A stretch of 64,000 bases of DNA from Tigriopus japonicus (lineage: Eukaryota > Arthropoda > Copepoda > Harpacticoida > Harpacticidae): contig CM021322.1 of assembly GCA_010645155.1 (NCBI GenBank), positions 3,236,346 through 3,300,345 of the forward strand, read 5' to 3'. This document shows, one piece after another, positions 1-11,028 of the stretch. Numbering within the stretch: the stretch's first letter is position 1; each line of letters begins with the position of its first letter. The notes under the pieces are model-generated. The model had not been told where the DNA came from, ran no database searches, and was given only the letters and a program-made list of their open reading frames with translations. Made by a program: the position numbers and the translations under genes.

Positions 1-94
1 CCTTGATCTCGTTCTCGAAGATGACCTCGTCCGGGAACCGAACACGGCCTCGGCCCGGATTATTCCTGGCGAATACACTGGCTCTACGACTCAT
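1..94 (-). CDS. N-terminal exon of a PPP1R27-like PP1 regulatory protein (partial, runs off left edge)
   Basis: The reverse strand opens with ATG at 94-92 and stays open for 31 codons to the window edge. The peptide contains RRAS (residues 3-6, a basophilic-kinase-type site) and then GRVRFPDEVIF (residues 16-26). The RVRF at residues 17-20 fits the RVxF protein-phosphatase-1 docking motif. The block resembles the segment just before the ankyrin repeats of PPP1R27 and related MYPT-family regulatory subunits, which bind the PP1 catalytic subunit. The start was chosen because no in-frame ATG lies further inside and the base context (CACAATGA) is reasonable. The ankyrin repeats would lie beyond the left edge, so family membership is inferred from a short match. 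Promoter and 5' UTR would lie to the right, from position 95. Too short to be called by length alone. Confidence 0.5.
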   Translation of the reverse strand, partial: MSRRASVFARNNPGRGRVRFPDEVIFENEIK

Positions 95-3000
95 TGTGTC
101 TGGGTTCCTTTGTAATCTCCGAATGTTCAAGGAATGTCTAAATCACTCATGCGAGGTCTCCGGAGGTCACTGAGTGAGTCGACAAGCAGTCGTCAGGCAA
201 TCGAGGGAAGATGTTTGGGAACTGTCAAGAATGTGCTATTAGGCTCGGTTTGTTACAACCCGGTCGTAATTGAGCCCGAAGGGTACGGACGCACGTACAT
301 CACTCATGATCTAGTTTAATTTATTTCCAAGGATGTAATCTTCCCGGAATGAATCGTAATTACACACACGAAACCACCGGGTGCCGTCGCTCCAGCCAAT
401 CCGGACACAAAGAGTGGCGAGTAAGGTAATGACGATTCGCCAAAGTCCTGAAGGGGGATGTGGCATTCACTTTCCTGAACAAGAGCCTACGTAGCTCAAA
501 TTTTTTGTGTTCTTACTTATTCATTTAATTAGGTCGAGCCTCTCGCGCAATTTTTGCCCCCTTTCGGATCTTCATGCTTGGCCGACTCGGGATCGAATTG
601 AACCGATCATTGGAGACTCTCGATTAGTTTCCTTGTGCCTTTGTGTGCGTTGTTGAACGTAAATCCTCGAGAATTGAATTCTTATTCAGAGACCAGAGTC
701 GCCCTCCTCTCGGCTGCTGTAAGATGCTGACTTTGAACTCATGAGAGAGGCTTTTAATCCACCGTGAAGGCTAAGCTGTCTTCTAGCTGGTTGTTAATAT
801 GTTGTGTACTACTCGAGCGGAATTTTTCTCCCCTATCTTTGCCAGCCTTTGTATAAAGGAGATATCAAAAGGCGATGTACTGTAGTATGCTATTAGTACT
901 TTTTTCGTTTTCAGACGTACGTACGTAGTACACTGGTGGAGTGGATGCTGAAAGGAATCAAACCACATCGCCCCTCACAACCCTTGCATAATTGAGTACA
1001 TGATCGCTTTGGTTCCTTGTAACAAAACAGCAAGCAAGCGAGCAAGATGAGGGAGGGCTTCACAAGTTTACAACAAGTCCACGACAGGCAAGAAGCCTCA
1101 GCTTTTTGTGTTGCAAATTGTGCAGAATTGATTAGCTTTACAAGCCGGCTTGCTCGAAGGAAGTTTTACATGGACTCGTACATCTCATTTCGAGTAGCAC
1201 ACAACTAACCTCAAGGAGATTTGGTGGTTCTTGACTCAAACTGCAATACAATCACTTTTCCTCATGTTGCTTCTTGAGCGGCTAAAGAGGCACTTCTAAT
1301 ACTACCTTCACCATCATCACCACCACTTCCTCCTCGTCCTCCTGCACCCTCTGTCTCATGCTCAGGATGATCGCAGTCGAGGTTCGAGAATTATAGGTAC
1401 CTTCTTGGGGCCATGATGATGGCATGAAGCTTACTCACACACTGACAAACTTCGTCACTGCTTCGTCCATCTACACACGGCGAGATTTCTGAAATGACTG
1501 CTTGGATAGAAGATTGGAGGCATAGTAGATCTTTGAATGGATTGGGATACCAGCATGAAATAATCACAGACATGAGGATTATTTTTGATTGGTGAAAAAA
1601 AAAATGAATCTAGTAGTTTATTTTTAACGTAGAAAAGATATGCCACTATTAGAGTTTGAGGTTTTGAGAGAACTATCAATGGTTCCGCTTATAAAATTTA
1701 CCATTCGAGCCAATACACTCGCCAAACCTCCATGACAAAAATTACTCTTAAAATAAATCCAACCTTTACAAAATCACAAAAACAATGAAAAAGTATTGTA
1801 GTATCTAAAAAGAAGCTAGTATGATTTTACATCTGTCCTCGATTCTTGACTTCAACTCTCAGATCGAGAGAGGTAAAGAGAGAGAGAGAAAAAAAATCCG
1901 CAGTTTTTTTGCGTACGCACATCTGGCCCAAGGAGCGGACAGGGAGCGTGTCTACGCACATCCGCACAACCAATGCCCCCCAATCCATGTTGTACCCCAC
2001 GATTGCTGCTGCCAAGGAAGCAGACAAACATCCGACATGGGTAAGGGATTATCTTGTTGAATTGAACTTTGCAGTGGTAGTAATGATGGCATCAACTACA
2101 CACGTGTATGTACCTACCTCCAAAGGGTAGAGGGGACCCGTTCGCTGCCAATTCGTGCTTTACAGATCCATTGGAGCTCACATTTAAGGATCATTTCCAG
2201 AACGCCTTTGATTTACCCAGACCAAATATGGCTCTTGTAGTCAGTGGAATCTACGTACTGCTTGTGTCTCACCTGAATATAATAACTTTTCTTTTAGACC
2301 CCAAGGCCGACTGACTTGCGTGCTCGCTCGGCGGGACCATTAATAGACGTTTGGGTCGTGTGTTGAGCAAGCATTCAACGATGACCAAGTACCAATTTAA
2401 AACATAGCGACCACATTTGCAACCTGACGGTGGCCAGACCTGGCAAATCTGCCAAAAAAGGGGCGAGCAGGTCGAGAAATTAATTGATCACGAACTTTAA
2501 AAGGTTCATTTGGAAACTGCCATTAGCGATGGCTTATCGCTTTTTGAAGGGAGTTTTCCTCTAAGAGGAGGTCTTCTTCTTTTTCATCGGGCGGAATTCA
2601 AATCATTCATTGGAAGAGTGTAATAACTCACTGCCAATCAGATGAGCACTACAAAGTTCAATCAGGCCCGATGCCAAGCGATCAAATGATCCATTATTTA
2701 GAAATGGCAGTGAAAACAGGCTATGCCAAAGCGATAACACGATGCATGTTGGACCAAGATGGTAATCTTGACCCCCAAAGATAAGGCTCAGTTCCAGGAA
2801 AATCGACGAGCACAAAGAAGAACTGAGGTTTGAATGCTAAGCTTTTTATTTCACAGCATGCACCGCATGCAAAGATCATGTTCTTTTTATTTGAGACAAA
2901 AATCGAGCGTTGTGTCACGGAGTCAATTGATGTTATCAGGAAAAGGGACATCTATTAAATAAATCGTTGCAAAATAGAGACCAACACTAACAGAAAAGCT

Positions 3001-3574
3001 TTTGTGAAGTTAACAAATTCTATGAAATAATAAACTTAGCAATCCACTTGAAAAGATGGATGTCTTAAGCGTTCCTGATCAAAATAATGAATAATTTACA
3101 AATTTGAGATGATGGGATACAATTGAACTTGCATAAGCAGGCGTAATATTACTCAAAAGGTGATCCAATTGAGATCACAACTTGATGTACAGCCATGGGA
3201 ATATAGAAGGATGGTGCTGGTAATACCATAACGACAGATGCCTTACATGGCAAGGAGAGGTAATTTATTTCAAGCTGATTTACATCTCCCCTTGTTGAAA
3301 GGGTTGTTGCCAAAATTAGATAAAAGCGACTAAAACGGCTCCAAAGCTAAGAAGGCTCCGTTTTTTGTTTGGTCACTAAACGCCCATCGAGGTAAAGTAG
3401 ACAAAAATTGTAGTCCCGAAGGGTTTCTTTTTCTTGATGGTGAGATTTCGTTTGCATCACTTGTACTTTTAACCTTCAAGTAGCTCGTTTTCGGGTGCAA
3501 CCCTGAATTCAATATAAACCATTAATCTACACAATCAATTGAGGCAAAATTTATTCATTTTTAGTACTTACTGT
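95..3574. other. Non-coding; 5' flank of the left-edge gene, otherwise unassigned
   Basis: The first few hundred bases should hold the 5' UTR and promoter of the minus-strand gene at the left edge, but no TATA box or initiator can be assigned with confidence. A purine tract rich in GA lies near 1865-1895, and a CAT/CCT-rich pyrimidine tract near 1305-1350. Open frames here are short, overlap on both strands and match nothing I recognise. No splice-site-bounded exon could be supported. Confidence 0.5.
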
Positions 3575-3898
3575 TAGTGATGAACCGAAAGCGCTTTCGG
3601 CCTAAATTTCGGTTTCGGTTTCGGTTATGCCTACCGAAACCGAAAGCAGACATGCACTATAAACGATGGAGTTTGACAACAAAATTAAAAAAAATCGTCC
3701 AAAAACCTCTGAAATTCATTCATCGTTCCCCTACTTTTCAAAATTTGCGACTACCCAACAGGAACACATTTAATTTTTAAGGTGTGGATTTTGCATTTAT
3801 ACAATTTTATAGTCAGCTGCTTTCGGTATCGGTTTCCGTTAAGCCCTCTTTCGGCCGAAATTTTCGGTTTCGGTTATGAGCCTTTCGGTCCATCACTA
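3575..3898. mobile_element. hAT-like non-autonomous element (MITE) with TTCGGT-rich ends
   Basis: The two ends form terminal inverted repeats: TAGTGATGAACCGAAAG on the left, and TAGTGATGGACCGAAAG on the right read from the opposite strand, 16 of 17 identical. Inside each end are repeated TTCGGT hexamers (3607-3655 and 3827-3890). The element is 324 bp and has no coding capacity. TAGTGATG-type ends are compatible with hAT MITEs. The flanking 8-mers (cttactgt and cctgtaga) do not match, so the insertion is old or the superfamily call is wrong. Confidence 0.5.
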
Positions 3899-4650
3899 CC
3901 TGTAGACTATCCTGTAGAGTGGTGTGAGAGTCCTTTAAGCGCAACCATAAAGTATGAAATATTGGTATTTATAGGAATCTATTGGTATTTATTGGTCATC
4001 TGCCACACTGAATACAATTAGCTCATATATGGTAGAGGATAGGCTTACAGAAAAGCGTTATGGTTGTAAAAGAAACAGGGTTAAAAGAGTGAAGTGAAAA
4101 TGGTACGGATAGAACAAAAACCACCGCCAGGGATGCTGTCATTGTGAATTTATGTTCAATGATATTTTGAACGGAGCCGAGTTCACGAAGCGTCGAAATG
4201 CTGGGGAACATGGGGACTTGCGCACAAAGGAATATTTCTGGCATAAAATGAGTTAATTTTTGTTGGCGTCTTGGTCTTTGCGTTTCTCAATAAGTCATTA
4301 GTGACAGCTCTAGTTTGGATGCCATCACTGGTACTGGATTTCTCACTCCGCAGAGCCGCAACCGACGTAGGCAAATTTCCTTGTGCAACCTCTGAGCTTT
4401 ATGGCGCAAAATTTATGTTCTTACGTAGCCAGATTTTTTTGAAAAGAACGAAAACAGGCCAACACTTGTGTCAGGGTGCAATTTTTGGAGCTTGAAAAGT
4501 TTTGAAACAAAACTAAAAAACGGCAAAAATAATTACTAGATAAGGAGATAAGGGCTGTATCAAGGGAAAATGTTTCTAATATAGTCCAATGATAAACTCA
4601 TGTATCGCAGAAAAGAGTTCTTTAAGAATCAGCTCCTATTTATGAAGCCA
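3899..4650. other. Non-coding, nothing recognised
   Basis: AT-leaning sequence between two repeat elements. A local direct repeat of 'attggtatttat' lies near 3961-3995. No supportable coding region. Confidence 0.5.
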
Positions 4651-4838
4651 CATGTTAATGCACCCAATTCAAAAGGCAAAAGTAAAGCAAAATCAAGTCA
4701 GATTAACGAGCCTCGAGGAAAAACTCCCAACAGCTGCTGTGTTTCAAACACACGAGCTGGGGTTAGTATATTCCTTAATTGTTAATCTGACTTGATTTTG
4801 GTATGCTTTCGCTTTTCGAATTTAGTACGTTAACATGC
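4651..4838. repeat. Long imperfect inverted repeat (MITE-like hairpin)
   Basis: Arms of about 57 bp at 4651-4707 and 4781-4838 are inverted copies. The inner part (aaaatcaagtcagattaac, 4690-4707, and its reverse complement from 4781) is exact; the outer parts are diverged but alignable. The loop is about 73 bp. An identical 8-mer, ATGCACCC, occurs at the left (4658-4665) and right (4835-4842) boundaries and may be a decayed target duplication, although it does not sit exactly outside both arms. No coding capacity. Superfamily unknown. Confidence 0.5.
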
Positions 4839-5028
4839 ACCCTGTTATCGATGAAGAGTGGGCTAAATATACTTTTGTTTGAACCAACCTTGATTTCTTG
4901 GGACATGGAGGTTCTCTCAGCTTAGGATTAAATCAGGCCTTAAAATCCAAAGTAAACCCTCTTGGATCACTACTACTGACCTCAAAACCTGGGTTAGGAC
5001 AAAGCTCATGAATGATTTGCAATTAGAA
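4839..5028. other. Short spacer, nothing recognised
   Basis: Non-coding spacer between the inverted repeat and the target-site duplication of the Foldback-like element. Confidence 0.4.
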
Positions 5029-5043
5029 ATAATAAAGGGTTCC

Positions 5044-5235
5044 AGGACAACTCAACCCAGTGGACAACTCGACCCGGGACAACTCGACCCAGTGGATAAC
5101 TCGACCCAGCGGACAACTCGACCCAGCGGACAACTCGACCCAGCGGACAACTCGACCCAGCGGACAACTCGACCCAGCGGACAACTCGACCCAACAGACA
5201 ACTCAACCCAACGGACAACTCAACCCTGTAGATGA
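5044..5235 (+). repeat. 17-bp tandem array, left inverted end of the Foldback-like element
   Basis: About eleven to twelve copies of ggacaactcgacccagc. The middle copies are near-identical; the outer ones are diverged (cag/aac variants and a shortened second unit). Because 17 is not divisible by 3, all frames read through with a 17-residue periodicity, producing spurious open frames rich in Gln, Leu, Asp and Pro. Confidence 0.85.
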
Positions 5236-5577
5236 CTCAGCCCACTGGAAAAGTCGACCTCGTGTACATTTGAAAAAAGCACAACAAATGGTGAATTAAA
5301 CTTCAAAATATTCACTTAATTCATTGAATCAAATTAGTGGAAAGCACAATTTGCTTTTGACAATAGAAAAAATGTTTAAAGTCACAAAAAAATAACATTA
5401 CATCAAAAAGACTAAAATACAAAATCATAAAGAACCATTAGAAAAATGAGAAAGCCTTTTTAAAATATTTCTTCCCAAGAATTTTCAGAGTTTTGCTGAT
5501 AAATGGGGATCTGCCCTGAAATTATGAGTTAATTGAAGTTCAATGGACCACTCAGCTCTCTTTTGTGCCTTTTGAAG

Positions 5578-5702
5578 TTGTCCTCTGGGTCGAGTTGTCT
5601 ACTGGGTCGAGTTGTCCACTGGGTAGAGCTGTCTGTTGGGGTCGAGTTGTCCGTTGGGTCGAGTTGTCCTGGGTCGAGTTGTCCACTGGGTTGAGTTGTC
5701 CT
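5578..5702 (-). repeat. 17-bp tandem array, right inverted end of the Foldback-like element
   Basis: About seven to eight units of the same 17-bp repeat in the opposite orientation (gggtcgagttgtcc...). The array is more diverged than the left one except at the outermost 38 bp or so, which mirror the left terminus almost exactly, including the shortened second unit. Confidence 0.85.
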
Positions 5703-5717
5703 GTCACCATAATAAAG

Positions 5718-7495
5718 TAGTGGCAATTCCAATATTAGATTACTGACTTTTTGCTTCAACAATTCTTTCCTTCTCTTCTTCAATAACTTGGTTTTCTATA
5801 CTAACCTTCAACACACAACTGTAGAACATTCAATTTAAAAAAAAATGGGCAAAACCCTTGAGCTCTCTTATCTGATGGTCAAACATACTGATTGTCTTGC
5901 TGTGATGTAGATGAAACCAGAATGATATGACAAAATCTCAAACCGACTAGTAGTCATCCAGAAGGAACCAAATTGGTTAAACATAGCTTTATGAATTTGT
6001 GCGTAGGTGTTCGAGTGGAGGGTGTAAATTAAATTTCATTTAAAAACCTCTTTTTACACCCGTCCAATTACATTTGCTCTGGGTGAGTTCTCCGAGTCAT
6101 TGTACTAAATTCCTTCTGGACAAGCCTCAAAACTTGGCATTGGCGAGAAATGACTTGGCCCCAAGTTTCCTAGATTTGCAATACGGAGTACGTGCACAAA
6201 CAATCTAAATACAGATATCTCAACTTGACTGCGTCTAAAAGTGCCCTCTATGAGGGACGGCTAGCAATATTCTACAAACTACTAATTGAAACTAATTGTA
6301 GCGCTAATTGAAATTGGCGCTACGGAAAACCCTAAATGGGCCCCCAACCTGTGACAAAACTACCTTTCTAATGTCAACCATGATGATTGTATCAAAAAAA
6401 TGTATCCAATGAGTAAAGAAGCTCGCAATAAAGATTATTATAAAAAAGGAAAAGAAGCTCATAGATACTGCTACCTTTAGTGCTACCCACGGAGAACACC
6501 CTTTCGTTCCCCCTTTTGCTCCCTTTCTTTTTTCAGAGATTCTGTGGTGCTCCCTTTCTTTAGTGTTGCTCAAAGCAAGTGTAGAGTCAAGGTGAAGAAA
6601 GGAAGTGCCAAGAGGCTGTTGATATTCATTTGATTTTCACAAGTACCCTAGGAAATCATGCATGTAACATCTATCGGCCAGAGTCGTTTTGTGTTGACAT
6701 TTTCCGCTTATTTTGCAAGACGCACACTCTAAGGGTTTTGCTCAGTGGTACGCGGAATGAGTGGAGGACAACGCCTCACATTTTTTAATGTTGCTCTACT
6801 GATTCCCACCTCGTTCTTGCACCCTTTTTCACCGTGTCCAAAGATTCATCTGGGCTTTGATCTTAATGTATCTCGTTTGATCTGACAGAGAGCGTGGGTG
6901 TACATACACTGTGAATGTGTATCTATTGCTAATGGCAAATTTGATTGTGATGAGTAGTGCATTTTAGTGCCAAGCTAAATGGCCACAAATTTGGCAACAG
7001 GTTTTGATATGTTTTGCCTCGAGAAAAGTTTTCCTTGGCTTGAATTTTGACCACCTTTGACTTGGCAATCATCGTTTTGATGATCGCAATAATACTCGAA
7101 CTTGACCCAGCGTGTTCTTGACCATCGATTAAATGAAATCATGGCATAAAAATGACCCCTTCTGAGAATTTTTGAAATGATTTTGAAGTTATCGGTATAA
7201 AAAAGGGCCATAACTGGTTTCAAGTTTGTCGCGGGCGGTAAAAACAGATAGCATGGTTAAAAAAGCGACTAAAATAATCGGACGATACGGCAGCCGGAAT
7301 TTACTGCACAACAAGCATGTTTGCCAATTGCACGATATGATAAGATCAGCCATTTTTCCATTACGGCTATTCAATAAATCAAACATCAAGATTTATATTT
7401 TACTCGCCATTCTTTATTGCCTTCAACTTACAAGAGATGGATATAATCGTGAGCTGTTACGGCGTTAAGACAGAAATCAAAGACGGCTTGGACTG
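5718..7495. other. Non-coding, nothing recognised
   Basis: Sequence between the Foldback-like element and the hAT-ended element. It contains a small inverted repeat (gtagcgc/gcgctac, 6298-6323) with AATTG repeats around it. Open frames are short and unrecognised. Confidence 0.5.
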
Positions 7496-8394
7496 ATATA
7501 AAGCAGGGGTCGGCAACCATTTTTGGGTCAAGGCCCACGAAATTTGATTCGTGTTGTCTGGGGCCCACCAAACAGACATTGGTCACGGTTTCTAACTCCA
7601 TTAATTTGGCTCACGGGTTTGCAAATGGATTGGGGGAGATATATGGTCACCTAGAATCGCTTGCTAATGTTTCGGACTTTATGAAAAGCATAATGGTTTG
7701 TCAAAAATGTGTTCAAAATAACGTTTTTTTCATGTTTAAAGTTTTCGTAATTTCTCATGAGAAAAGTCTTTCCCTTTCGCGAAGTCAAGATAAAATGAAC
7801 CAATCAGAGCCTTGAAATGTGTTGTCCTTCGACAATATTGTTCTGGAATATAGAAAATTAAGGGTTAAATGGATTCATTTTCAAATGAACTCGAAAATTC
7901 GGTGATCAATAAATTAAAAATCGAAGCAACTAAAATAAGTGAAGAAATGGCATTTGATTCATAATAACTCCCACGGCTGAAATATGAAATATGTGACCTA
8001 GTCGGCAAGCCTTCATTGATTTGCATGATTTGCATAGTGGGAAATATCTTATTTTCTTCTGCTAGTTTAAGTGTATGAAATAAGCCTTGTTAAGGAAATA
8101 ATAACCTTATGATGGAATCATTTTTGTATATTTGAGTAGCACTTTTGTGTTTTACGTCCATGGGCGGTATTGCTATTCAGAATTATTTTCCCCCTCCTAC
8201 AATGGATGCGTGAAATAAAAAAGATCATATTAAGGAGTTCAGTGGGTTTATTTTCCAACAAAACACATTATGGGACAATCAGGAAAATGAACGAGGGATG
8301 GAATGAATCAACGCAAAGAGAAAATCAACTTAAAAAGCGAGGGCACCATTATAATCTAAAACACTTCTCAACAGTCGTCAAGTGTACATGGGGT

Positions 8395-9684
8395 TTAGGT
8401 TTGATAGCTCTTTGACTTGGACAAACTTCGACCATACTCCGTGTGCAGACATTTTTTTGCGATTGTTCTGAAGATAAAATGCATGTTCTTCTTGACCCTT
8501 AAAAATACAAATGGGACAAGATGATCAAATATCAAATGGGCTTTACGAATTAAACTCATCCCAGATGCGCTCCATGCGTTTATGAAATCGATTACTGTCT
8601 CTTTCATCAGAGACACGTCTATGGATTGTTGGGAATATATTTGATTCAGAGGGTTCCAAACGTGGTGAACACACGCACGAACTTTTCCCCCACCATGTCT
8701 TGATTATGCTGTTATAGAATTATCTCTGGTGAAGACAAGTTATCCAAGAGCTTTTCACACTCATTGTGTGATTCATGTGTCATTCACATTCATGCCTTCA
8801 TATGTTCTAATCCGTGTCTCTCATCAATTGGCAGTATCGGAAAGAATTGTGCTTTTGAATTCTCTTCTCTCTTCAACACTCTGTGCCAAAAGGTCTGACG
8901 CATTTGAACACAAAACCAAGGGAAACATGGTCCGGCCCCATTTATTGGACAGCATTCTTATGTCACTTGGAAGAACTCTTTGAATTTTTGGTTGGAGGCC
9001 GTTAACGCCATATGAAGACCTGGTTCCACGTTAAGATCTTCCCGACTGGCTCCTACAACCTTAGCCATAGCACGGTTGCTGATTCCACTATCAAATTTTG
9101 GCCCTTTTGGTTGGTTCAAGTGATATTTCAGCCTGATTATCATGAAGAGTTTTCTTGTACTTTTAATCACTTTTAATGAGTGTTAACCGTGATCCATGCA
9201 TGGTCAGAGACATTGGTGGGCCCTCCGTTTCCTTTAGGAACTTTGTGGCAAAATTTCAAGAGTTCATTTAGGTACCAGATTTTTAACGTTTTCAATCCTC
9301 TGGTGTTCCGTGCAAACACACTTCATGAAAAAAGTTGAAAGTGTCCAAGCTCCATTTTTTCAACATTAAGGTATTGCTTGATGAAGTTTTTGGTTGTGCT
9401 CCACAACGACGTTTCCCAGTACACAACTTTGAGGATAACTTTGGTGTTTGGCACATGGATCCACAGATGGGACGAAAATTCTACATTTGCGCGTAATCCG
9501 GGAATGGTGGAATTATAGATTTGTTGTCTCCATTTCCAAAACTCTTTAGCTTCTTTGAGCATGACGAGCATAATCCAGTGGGCGATCTCTGATCTTCCGG
9601 GATGTATCCATCCATCAACGAAATCCTGGACTCACCAAAGATTTGTTGGAGTGATTTTGATGTAGCTTCTACCCAAACACACAA
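8395..9684 (-). pseudogene. Decayed transposon-associated protein, minus strand, inside the hAT-ended element
   Basis: Several minus-strand open segments lie in a consistent N-to-C order but in different frames. 9684-9481 has an LCSSCSKKL zinc-binding-like block (CxxC) followed by a proline-rich PPFPDYAQM. 9571-9323 and 9170-8958 are unassigned middle pieces. 8616-8395 has the blocks FINAWSASG, KAHLIFDHLVPF and CLHTEYGRSLSKSKSY. From memory of family patterns, I infer this resembles the C-terminal part of uncharacterised transposon-linked proteins of aquatic invertebrates (xKxHxIxxH then ExxHxxF). Frames are broken by stops and shifts, there is no ATG at the first segment, and no product can be made. 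The function of the original protein is unknown to me. Confidence 0.35.
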
Positions 9685-9735
9685 GGCAAAGGCCGGCTCG
9701 GGACTTCAGATGGCCTTCTATTTCGAACTAACCAG

Positions 9736-9769
<34 letters not shown>
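9736..9769. repeat. (TCAA)n microsatellite
   Basis: About eight and a half uninterrupted copies of the tetranucleotide TCAA, inside the hAT-ended element. Confidence 0.95.
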
Positions 9770-9770
<1 letters not shown>

Positions 9771-10628
9771 GGTGTAAGGCTTAGTGGGTGAAGGTGTTGT
9801 TGATGTTGAGAAGAATAGAGTAAACAGGATTGCGAATCTAACCATTCTGTTTATGCCAAAACAAGATCGAACTTATAACTTCCTTAAACTTCGGTGGTTG
9901 GTTGCTTCTTTTAGATTAATGGTGGAAATACCGAGCCTTTATTTTAGATTATTTTTTTTTGCTTCCCATGGAAAAATTACAGACGGCGCATTAGCGCAAT
10001 TTAGTCAAATCGATAAATAATTGGAAAGGAAAGCAAAACTTGTGGTTGAGCATATTTCTATGCTCAATAAATTGGGCATTGTTGTTCCAAAGCAAAGCTC
10101 AAATTGATCTAAATTTAAAAAAAGACGTTACAACTTATTGCTAAGTAATAATTACCCTGTATTAAGAGGACAATTAAAAATGGCCTGGCTTATTAATGAA
10201 CAAACTGGGGCACATGTAACTGAGTTCGGCAATTCTTACATTCAGCTCAACCAGTAGAAAGTTTTGTGCCATGGGATATTGAAAGCTATTAAAATCAAGA
10301 TTAACCTTGAAAATGGACACATTTCTACAAGCATAACATGATTTTGAAACAAATCAATTCATCCTGCATCCCATGGACTGTTTGATTTTGCTCCCCCCAA
10401 TTCATTTGCAATTCCCCCGAGGCTGTTTAATGGCCCTTTCAACCGTGTGGTAGGTTCAGGGGCCCACAAATTAGCGGTCAAAGAGCTTTGGACCCACAAG
10501 TACAGTACTATGGATGGCTCTCGGGTCCACTATTTTGGACTTTCTCCATAGCTCCTGGGCCCACTAACGACCACCCTTGGGCCCACATTTGGGCCGCGGC
10601 CCACCGGTTGTCGACCCCTGATCTAAAG

Positions 10629-11023
10629 ACTCACAACCTTGCCACTACATCTGTTGGTTGAAATTGTTAAATGTGACTCTGTGCGCAGATATGCCTGAAG
10701 TATAGAAAGTGCATCTGCTTGTTCACTCTCGACTCAATTTTTGTTGCAAGTCTGACCCAAATTCATAAACCAACAACTCAGTGGCGTTTCCTAGGGGCCT
10801 CTAATCTCTGAACTAAATGAATCAGAAGAGTCGATTCTTTCTCAAATGTCATTAAGTAATCCTGAAGAATCTCAACTCTTTAAAGCCAGACATCTCCATT
10901 TGACCATTGTGAGCCTAACTCCAAGCAAAACAGAGAAGACAGGAGCTGACCGGCAGCAACAGTCACATTAAAGCCAAAGTACGTAGAGAACAGAGGAGGG
11001 TAGAAAACCTGTTTTCCTCAATG
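10629..11023. other. Spacer between the hAT-ended element and the LTR element
   Basis: About 400 bp without recognisable coding content or repeats. The LTR element's target duplication begins at 11024. Confidence 0.5.
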
Positions 11024-11028
11024 GGAAG

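Larger units (their letters stand above)
5038..5708. mobile_element. Foldback-like element: TIRs made of 17-bp tandem repeats, 9-bp TSD
   Basis: This 671-bp element has long inverted ends, each an array of a 17-bp unit (acaactcgacccagcgg). The plus-strand array runs about 5044-5235 and the inverted array about 5578-5702. The outermost bases match across the element: GGTTCCAGGACAACTC on the left, GGTGACAGGACAACTC on the right in inverse orientation, followed by about 20 further matching bases. The 9-mer ATAATAAAG lies immediately outside both ends (5029-5037 and 5709-5717) as a perfect target duplication. Tandem-repeat inverted ends plus a 9-bp duplication are hallmarks of Drosophila Foldback elements (MULE-related). 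The central 340 bp is AT-rich and encodes nothing recognisable, so it is non-autonomous. Confidence 0.75.
7504..10620. mobile_element. hAT-ended DNA transposon, 3.1 kb, defective
   Basis: The left end begins CAGGGGTCGGCAACC (7504-7518). The right end read from the other strand begins CAGGGGTCGACAACC (10620-10606), 14 of 15 identical. This is a classic hAT terminal type. The flanking 8-mers are atataaag (7496-7503) and atctaaag (10621-10628), matching at 7 of 8 positions, as expected for an aged 8-bp hAT target duplication. Subterminal regions at both ends are rich in GGGCCCAC-type motifs (7530-7570 and 10440-10600). The interior holds a decayed minus-strand frame, a TCAA microsatellite and AT-rich DNA. 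No intact hAT transposase motifs were seen, so it is non-autonomous now. Confidence 0.7.

Noticed and set aside
5006..5299. Several overlapping open frames with 17-residue periodic repeats
   Set aside because: They are a by-product of the 17-bp DNA array, open on both strands, with no ATG context or domain.
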